From Pedobacter caeni (GTDB lineage: Bacteria; Bacteroidota; Bacteroidia; Sphingobacteriales; Sphingobacteriaceae): a DNA stretch of 64,000 nucleotides. Below, in pieces: positions 59,366 through 64,000 of this stretch; positions within the stretch are counted from its first letter, which is position 1, and each line of letters opens with the position of its first letter. The notes under the pieces are model-generated. The model did not search any database and was not told where the DNA came from. It worked only from the letters and a program-made list of their open reading frames with translations. The stretch spans positions 1,240,001-1,304,000 of the forward strand of contig NZ_FQUQ01000001.1 in NCBI RefSeq assembly GCF_900129215.1. Reading direction: 5' to 3'. The position numbers and the translations under genes were made by a program.

Positions 59366-60097
59366 TTAGTATAATTTTCGGTTGATGAAACTCATAAAAG
59401 CTTTCCGGTAGGTATCGCTGATCGGTAATTTCCGGTTTGCAATCCATACCTGATTGTCTTCAATTTTCAGGATATGATCTACATTTACGATATAAGAATG
59501 ATGGATCCGCTGAAAGTTTTCGTCCATCATCTCTGCCAGATTTTTCATTCTTTTATTCACCAGAATAATACCCTTATCGGTATGAAAATCAACATATTCC
59601 TTATCCCCTTCCAGGTACAGAATGGATTCACATTCCATCCGGATAATTTCCTTGCCAGACTTAATAAAGAGCTGTGAAGCCGATTTGGGCTTGCCTGCTG
59701 TAGTTGTCCCAGGAACAGCGTTTGTCGCAGGAGCAGCAGGACTCAACCGATCACAAGCCTTCATTACCGCATCCATAAAACGGGAAAATGTAATCGGCTT
59801 CAGGAGGTAGTCCGTTGCCCGTTTCTGATAACTTTCCACTGCATATTCCGAATAAGCTGTAGTAAAGATTAAAGCCACATTCTTAGGAATCAGTGTGGCC
59901 AGTTCCATTCCGCTCATCTCCGGCATTTCAATGTCCATGAAAATGATATCCACCGTTTCTTTTCTCAGGTAATTGATGGCCTCAAAAGCATCATAACAAG
60001 ACATGACATGGTCGAGAAAGTCCACATGTTCCAGGTGCGATTCCAGCAGGGCCACCGCATTGGGTTCATCATCTATAATCAGGCATCGAAAATTCAT
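59366..60097 (-). CDS. LytTR-family response regulator
   Basis: A 243-residue regulator: receiver domain (about 1-118) with DD and the phosphorylated Asp in IIFMDIEMPEMSG (D55), and a C-terminal LytTR DNA-binding domain (about 140-243; YLEGDKEYVDFHTDKG, RIHHSYIVNVDHI). It overlaps the end of the LytS-like kinase gene by four bases, forming a two-component pair. Target genes unknown; such pairs often act on nearby genes, and the chitinase is convergent. Confidence 0.93.
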   Translation of the reverse strand: MNFRCLIIDDEPNAVALLESHLEHVDFLDHVMSCYDAFEAINYLRKETVDIIFMDIEMPEMSGMELATLIPKNVALIFTTAYSEYAVESYQKRATDYLLKPITFSRFMDAVMKACDRLSPAAPATNAVPGTTTAGKPKSASQLFIKSGKEIIRMECESILYLEGDKEYVDFHTDKGIILVNKRMKNLAEMMDENFQRIHHSYIVNVDHILKIEDNQVWIANRKLPISDTYRKAFMSFINRKLY

Positions 60098-61113
60098 TCT
60101 TCAGGGATGTTAACGGAGGCATAAAAAAGAAGACCTCTGGTTTCAGTGGACAATGTAAAATCGTCCTGGTATAGTAAATTTAAACGTTTTCTCAGATTTA
60201 GCAAACCAAAGCCCGTCCGATGCTCAGTTATGGAAGAATTTACCCCATTGATGACTTCAAAAAACAGTCTTTTGTTTGCGATTTCCAGTTTCATTGAAAC
60301 CACATTTTCAATTTTCCTCTTGTTGATGCCATGTTTAAACACATTCTCGACTAAAGGGATCAGAATCATTGGAGGAATAAGGAAGTTTTCCGGAATCTGA
60401 TGATCAAAGGTCAATTGCAAAGGATACCTCATTCTGAGGCGCTCCAATTCAATATAATTCTCTATAAACTCCAGTTCTTTCTGCAAAGGAATCTTTTCCA
60501 TCGGGCTTTCTTCCAGGAAAAAACGCATCATTTTTGCCAACCGCTCAATTTGCAAAGCAGTGGCCGGAGATTCTTTATGTGCCTGATAATAAATATTGTT
60601 TAAGGTATTAAAAAGAAAATGTGGCTGCACCTGAGCCTTTAACAGGCTCAACTCTGTATGGTAGTGCCGGGTTTTCAATTCATCCTGAGCCCTTAATAAA
60701 TGAAAATACCGTAGACTGGCATAAAAGAGGAAACTGGTAATGACAATCAGTCCGGCAGAAAAAGAGGTATAAATCCATTGGGCAAAAGAGAAATTGTACA
60801 TTTTCTCCTGATAATAAATTCCCAGAACATAGTAATTGGTCAGCATTTCTAAAACTACAACCAGGGAGAAAAATAGGAAAAGCAGGATACCGTACTTCCA
60901 GTAATGTCCTTTACTGTATATTTTAGGAATCAGCCATACCCCATTTCCATATAAAATCACCGCATAAAAGAAGGCGATGAGAACAGATTGAACAGCAGCT
61001 TTGGTAAATCCGGCTGCCGGCAGCCGGAAAACAAAGTTAATCCCAAAGAATACCGCCCAGCCGATCAGCTGAATGATCCAAAGGTTTCGCTGATGTGTTT
61101 TTACTGATTCCAT
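60094..61113 (-). CDS. LytS-like sensor histidine kinase
   Basis: About 339 residues from ATG at 61113 (MESVKTHQRNLWIIQLIGW); the longer frame upstream is less likely. Four membrane helices (about 10-140) precede a His_kinase domain with QPHFLFNTLNNIYYQ (His of the family) and a C-terminal ATPase with LVENVFKHGINKR and GFGLLNLRKRL. It signals to the LytTR regulator overlapped downstream. No sensory domain other than the membrane part. Confidence 0.92.
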   Translation of the reverse strand: MESVKTHQRNLWIIQLIGWAVFFGINFVFRLPAAGFTKAAVQSVLIAFFYAVILYGNGVWLIPKIYSKGHYWKYGILLFLFFSLVVVLEMLTNYYVLGIYYQEKMYNFSFAQWIYTSFSAGLIVITSFLFYASLRYFHLLRAQDELKTRHYHTELSLLKAQVQPHFLFNTLNNIYYQAHKESPATALQIERLAKMMRFFLEESPMEKIPLQKELEFIENYIELERLRMRYPLQLTFDHQIPENFLIPPMILIPLVENVFKHGINKRKIENVVSMKLEIANKRLFFEVINGVNSSITEHRTGFGLLNLRKRLNLLYQDDFTLSTETRGLLFYASVNIPEE

Positions 61114-61296
61114 ATGATGATCCGGGTAAAAGTATGATTTACAATCATTAATGCGCCAAAAATTCAATCATCTACTGCTTTTTTTCAATAACTCAGTTGT
61201 AGATCAGAGCCGCCTGTTGGTTAGAAATTAAACGGCACTTATTAATTTCTTTCTGTTTACTGTGATTACTGTTCCAGCTTTGAACAAAAAAGAACG

Positions 61297-62076
61297 ATGA
61301 AAAACTTACTAAAAATCAACGGTGTGTTATGTATTGCCATGTTCATCATCATGCAGCTCAGTAATGATCAGCTTTCTGCTCAGAAATGGCGAAGCAGCAT
61401 CTTCATACGTCATTTGGAAAACCATTCCCGAAATGAAGTTTACGTTTTGGGAACCTTGTATAAACGCCATGAGCAGAGCAAAACCTATGACCTGGATGCA
61501 TTAAAGAAAGTAATCGCAAGCATCAACCCGCAGGTATTGGTACTCGATGTAAGTCCAAAAGAACTCAAAGAGCAGAAGGTATACCCTGGGAAAATAGAAT
61601 ATACGAAAATCATCTTTCCCTATATCCGTAGCAACAAGTTAACTGTTTATGCCGGAGAACCTGATGAACCGATGTTCAGTACCATTGTAAATGAGGCGAC
61701 AAAAGCTCATGAAGCATTCAATAAGGATCAACCGGTATTGTCCGGATCACTGGAAGCATACAACAAGGCATTGTATCAATTGCTGATCCAGTCCTGGAAA
61801 AATGTTGCCGATGCCAATGGAAAAACCACGGATCAACTCCTTTCTGCAAAAATGACTTTAGAAGGGGAACTCATAGGCAAAGGACAATCAGAGAGCTGGA
61901 AAACATGGAACCGCCATACCACAGATATCGTCCTCAAAGCAGTAAAGGAAAATGATGGACAACGTATATTGGTTATAACAGGAATAGAAAACGCGGCTTT
62001 CATCAGAAAAAACCTGAAGGAGGAGAAAGTAAAAATTGTTGATATCGAAGACTGGCTCAATAAAGGAAATTTGTAA
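61297..62076 (+). CDS. Exported TraB/Tiki-like protein, motif-poor
   Basis: A 259-residue protein with a signal peptide (about 1-29, QLSAQ). VYVLGTLYKRHEQSKTYDLD and LVLDVSPKEL recall the TraB/PrgY/Tiki superfamily of membrane-associated metalloenzymes, and the end (RHTTDIVLKAVKENDGQRIL) fits the second half. However, the usual GxxH (in the third motif) appears as TGIEN, so a key His looks missing. It could be an inactive member or a related family (DUF5694-like). Terminator follows. Confidence 0.6.
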   Translation: MKNLLKINGVLCIAMFIIMQLSNDQLSAQKWRSSIFIRHLENHSRNEVYVLGTLYKRHEQSKTYDLDALKKVIASINPQVLVLDVSPKELKEQKVYPGKIEYTKIIFPYIRSNKLTVYAGEPDEPMFSTIVNEATKAHEAFNKDQPVLSGSLEAYNKALYQLLIQSWKNVADANGKTTDQLLSAKMTLEGELIGKGQSESWKTWNRHTTDIVLKAVKENDGQRILVITGIENAAFIRKNLKEEKVKIVDIEDWLNKGNL

Positions 62077-62101
62077 AATTTACCACATCCCTATTTACAA
62101 C

Positions 62102-62123
62102 AAAAGCCCCGTCAGGGGCTTTT
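62102..62123 (+). terminator. Terminator after TraB-like gene
   Basis: AAAAGCCCC (62102-62110) and GGGGCTTTT (62115-62123) with a four-base loop. A short T run follows. Confidence 0.88.
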
Positions 62124-62539
62124 ATCAAAAGGCTTTCTGTTTTACGGGAAGCCTCCCTCACCTATTTTTACACATATCTAATCATTATATGTTTTAACCT
62201 TAACCAAATCTACAAAGTGCTGCCAGAAAGCACAATACCCAATTATAAGGGTTTATAACTACCTGTTTCCAGGTATTTTTCGGCCCTTAATCCCCATTTT
62301 CTGTAAATCTTCCCTATACTTGTATATGATAGGCCACCATGTTTTTAGTACAGCCACTCGTCGGGAGTAAGCGACCAAGATATTTTTATCGTACCCTAAA
62401 CATGATCATTTATCTCTGAAACCCGGGTTTTACCTGGCCTTGGTGCCGGATTACGCAACATCAGGAATTGGATTGGCCTTTTAAAAGGAAAAACCGAACC
62501 AGTAACCAATTAAGATACAGATTATTAATATAGAATTAA
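62124..62539 (+). other. Gene-free 416-base leader region of LuxR gene
   Basis: No convincing gene is seen. It holds a small stem GTGCT/AGCAC (about 62217-62233), the inverted pair TACCC/GGGTTT (about 62236-62254), the shared palindrome at 62260-62280, and a perfect AACCCGGGTT near 62422. If the promoter is at the palindrome, the mRNA would have a leader of about 250 bases, which is long and might be regulatory. Confidence 0.5.
62260..62280 (+). promoter_or_regulatory. Shared palindromic motif upstream of LuxR regulator
   Basis: TACCTGTTTCCAGGTATTTT then T. The arms TACCTG and CAGGTA are perfect inverted repeats around TTTC, followed by a TATTTTTC box that resembles a -7 element. The core 15 bases match the site upstream of the TPR histidine kinase at 7.1 kb exactly. 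Confidence 0.6.
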
Positions 62540-63175
62540 ATGTGGACTGACAAAGCAAAATTAGCAATCGTAGACGACCATCTCATTGTCCTGGAAGGAC
62601 TACAAAGGTTACTGACCGACCTGGATGGCATAGAGATTTCGGGCTGTTTTACATTGGGTGCCCCTTTTATTTCTTTTCTGAAAGAAAACCCTGTAGATGT
62701 GGTTTTACTGGACATTACCTTGCCGGATGCCAATGGCATTGAACTCTGTAAAGAGATCAAAAAGATCTCTCCGCATACCCATGTGCTGGCCTTAAGCAAC
62801 CACAGTCAACGCAGCATGATCCTTCAGATGCTGCAAAACGGAGCAACCGGTTATATGCTGAAAAATATCTCGTCAGAAGAGTTAATCACCTGTATCAATG
62901 AAGCACTTCAGGGACGCATCACTTTCAGCAATGCGGTAAAAGAAATCATGGCACAGCCCACCATGAATGAGTTCAATACCCCTGCCCAGCTCACCAAAAG
63001 AGAAAAAGAAATCCTATGCCTCATCTCCGAAGGGAAAACCACTCCTGTGATTGCAGAAAGCCTTCATTTAAGTCCGCTGACGGTAGAAACTCACCGTAAG
63101 AATCTCCTGCAAAAGTTTCAGGTTAAGAATGTAGCCTCTCTGATCAAAGCAGCTATGGATCAAGGGCTTGTGTAA
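62540..63175 (+). CDS. LuxR/NarL-family response regulator
   Basis: A 211-residue regulator: receiver domain (about 5-120) with IVDDH and the phosphorylated Asp in VVLLDITLPDANG (D58), and a LuxR-type HTH (about 147-211; LTKREKEILCLISEGKTT, LSPLTVETHRKNLLQKF). No histidine kinase is adjacent. The palindromic motif lies upstream and, in the other orientation, just after its stop, and also upstream of the TPR kinase at 5.0-7.0 kb, which is the right kinase class. I infer they are partners and that the motif is the binding site. Confidence 0.92.
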   Translation: MWTDKAKLAIVDDHLIVLEGLQRLLTDLDGIEISGCFTLGAPFISFLKENPVDVVLLDITLPDANGIELCKEIKKISPHTHVLALSNHSQRSMILQMLQNGATGYMLKNISSEELITCINEALQGRITFSNAVKEIMAQPTMNEFNTPAQLTKREKEILCLISEGKTTPVIAESLHLSPLTVETHRKNLLQKFQVKNVASLIKAAMDQGLV

Positions 63176-63184
63176 AACAAAATA

Positions 63185-63205
63185 ACAAATACCTGGAAGC
63201 AGGTA
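63185..63205 (-). promoter_or_regulatory. Shared palindromic motif after LuxR regulator
   Basis: On the minus strand this reads TACCTGCTTCCAGGTATTTG then T; the 16-base part is a perfect TACCTG/CAGGTA palindrome. It differs from the site at 62260 by one base over the first 18. A partial copy, GTTTCCGGGTATT, lies at 63219-63231 and a shorter palindrome at 63243-63257. Confidence 0.58.
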
Positions 63206-63242
63206 GAAATAAAGCCATGTTTCCGGGTATTGATACGGCCAT

Positions 63243-63260
63243 AAATACCCGGTATTTTTG
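63243..63260 (+). promoter_or_regulatory. Palindrome merged with -7 element of last full gene
   Basis: AAATACC-C-GGTATTT is a perfect 15-base palindrome (63243-63257) whose right arm runs into TATTTTTG (63253-63260), an exact TAnnTTTG box. Start of the following gene is 39 bases on. Confidence 0.58.
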
Positions 63261-63298
63261 GGTTGATAACCATGATTAACCCCGAAATAAAAACCAAC

Positions 63299-63775
63299 AT
63301 GAAAACTCTCCTAATGATGTGTGTTACATTGATCCTATTCAGTGGCACATCCCTAAAAGCACAAGGTATCTTTGATAAAATTGACAAAGCCCTGAGTAAA
63401 GTGGATAAAGCAGCCAACGCTGCCGATAAGACCAAGGGCACCAGCGACAAATTATTTGGTTTCCTTTCTAAAAAGAAAAAAACTACCGACACCAAAACTG
63501 AGGAAGCAATGAGCACCACCATTACCATCACTGGTGTAGATTTCGGAACCCTGAAAGCACTCAACGAAAATATTCAGAAATGTACCGGAGTAGAAGCCAC
63601 TAAGATTAAATATAACGCAGCAGGTTCTACCATTGATGTGCAGCATACCGGCAGTTCAGAAGACCTGCTGAAACTCATACAAAAATCAAACTCAAAGGAT
63701 CTTTTTGCCGATAAAAACCTGGAAGGCCTTGAAGAGGGCAAAATTGCTGTAAACGCCGGCAAAAAGAAACCGTAA
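63299..63775 (+). CDS. Exported hypothetical protein (DUF4252-like guess)
   Basis: About 158 residues from ATG at 63299 (MKTLLMMCVTLILFSGTSLK, signal peptide ending KAQ). A Lys/Asp/Ala-rich low-complexity part follows (FDKIDKALSKVDKAANAADK), then a globular part (about 75-145; TITITGVDFGTLKALNENIQ). No family recognised with confidence. It follows the LuxR gene and has a palindrome at its promoter, so it may be one of the regulator's targets. Confidence 0.75.
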   Translation: MKTLLMMCVTLILFSGTSLKAQGIFDKIDKALSKVDKAANAADKTKGTSDKLFGFLSKKKKTTDTKTEEAMSTTITITGVDFGTLKALNENIQKCTGVEATKIKYNAAGSTIDVQHTGSSEDLLKLIQKSNSKDLFADKNLEGLEEGKIAVNAGKKKP

Positions 63776-63807
63776 CAAAAGATCCCCCTATCTAAGTCTT
63801 GTTTTCC

Positions 63808-63858
63808 CCGCATTTTCCTTCTTTTTAATTTCATCAGTTCAGAAAGAAGAAAATGCGG
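63808..63858 (+). terminator. Terminator after last full gene
   Basis: CCGCATTTTCCTTCTTT (63808-63824) pairs with AAAGAAGAAAATGCGG (63843-63858) with a single bulge, followed by TTTTTTTA. Confidence 0.85.
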
Positions 63859-63901
63859 TTTTTTTATGTATATTATTTCCCGGAAAGAATAAACATAAAA
63901 A

Positions 63902-64000
63902 ATGAAAAAGATACTCATTTTCCTTCTACTTCTTTTCCCTTTTATTGGGTACGGACAATCCATTTCGAATCAGATCTTCAAAGATCATCAGGTAGAAGGA
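63902..64000 (+). CDS. Exported protein, N-terminal part only
   Basis: ATG at 63902 opens a frame that runs off the right edge after 33 codons: MKKILIFLLLLFPFIGYGQS followed by ISNQIFKDHQVEG. The first 18 residues are a signal peptide with a likely cut near GYGQ. No family can be assigned from so little. Confidence 0.65.
   Translation, partial: MKKILIFLLLLFPFIGYGQSISNQIFKDHQVEG

Noticed and set aside
62339..62419. 26-codon frame (MFLVQPLVGSKRPRYFYRTL...) in the leader of the LuxR gene
   Set aside because: No start signal, no hydrophobic or conserved pattern, and random short frames of this size are common.
1..64000. CRISPR arrays, tRNA or rRNA genes, insertion sequences, prophage
   Set aside because: No repeat-spacer pattern, tRNA fold, rRNA-like stretch, transposase, integrase or phage structural gene was seen in reading the window.

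Overview
The window reads as a chromosome segment from a Bacteroidetes bacterium, most likely Sphingobacteriaceae and Pedobacter-like. The indicators are a SusC/SusD pair with an ECF sigma/FecR regulatory couple, DUF4974- and STN-containing proteins, paired DoxX and Crp/Fnr genes, LytTR/LytS signalling, and many start sites preceded by the Bacteroidetes -7 element TAnnTTTG with no clear Shine-Dalgarno. The genus is an inference. I see no rRNA, tRNA, CRISPR array, insertion sequence or prophage; the gene content is dense and ordinary for a core chromosome, with accessory patches.

Layout. 1-3.6 kb: DUF58/MoxR pair, DUF4159, DoxX and Crp/Fnr regulator. 3.6-5.0 kb: a small KOW protein gene broken by a one-base frameshift, then an overlapping DUF3037/HipA-like kinase pair. 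5.0-11.0 kb: TPR histidine kinase, DUF4268, TruC, secreted M28 peptidase, CPBP protease. 11.1-23.4 kb: a peptide-utilisation locus (sigma, FecR, SusC, SusD, M14 carboxypeptidase, S9D glutamyl-endopeptidase-like enzyme). 23.5-32.6 kb: small regulators and enzymes (VOC, AraC, MFS, Crp/Fnr, DoxX, alpha/beta hydrolase, Ada, PEP-mutase family) plus short A+T-rich orphan genes. 32.8-36.3 kb: a three-gene operon with a fatty-acid-hydroxylase-like membrane enzyme, a KAS III-haem-oxygenase-like fusion and an unknown protein. 36.3-47.6 kb: GNAT, DUF885, two tatA genes, EamA, Gfo/Idh/MocA, hybrid histidine kinase, serine hydrolase. 47.8-57.7 kb: a compact seven-gene eukaryotic-like Ser/Thr phosphorylation operon. 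57.9-64 kb: GH18 chitinase, LytTR/LytS pair, TraB-like protein, LuxR response regulator and secreted proteins.

The most interesting system is 47816-57667. It contains, in order, an FHA-like protein, a 29-residue membrane peptide (too short for usual ORF calling), a PP2C phosphatase with a transmembrane helix and a probable extracytoplasmic beta-helix, a 1357-residue protein that fuses a carboxypeptidase-regulatory-like domain, a RodA/FtsW polymerase and a penicillin-binding transpeptidase, an FHA protein, a membrane Ser/Thr kinase with an SH3-like sensor, and an LRR/NTF2-like protein. The gene set parallels the actinobacterial fhaA-fhaB-pstP-rodA-pbpA-pknA-pknB locus but with different sensor domains and the polymerase and transpeptidase on one chain. 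I infer a phosphorylation-controlled peptidoglycan synthase.

Two further points: a palindromic motif, TACCTGYTTCCAGGTATTT, lies upstream of the orphan NarL-type histidine kinase (7.1 kb) and on both sides of the orphan LuxR response regulator (62.3 and 63.2 kb), suggesting a shared regulon; and several promoters have the -7 box only a few bases from the start codon, suggesting near-leaderless transcripts.
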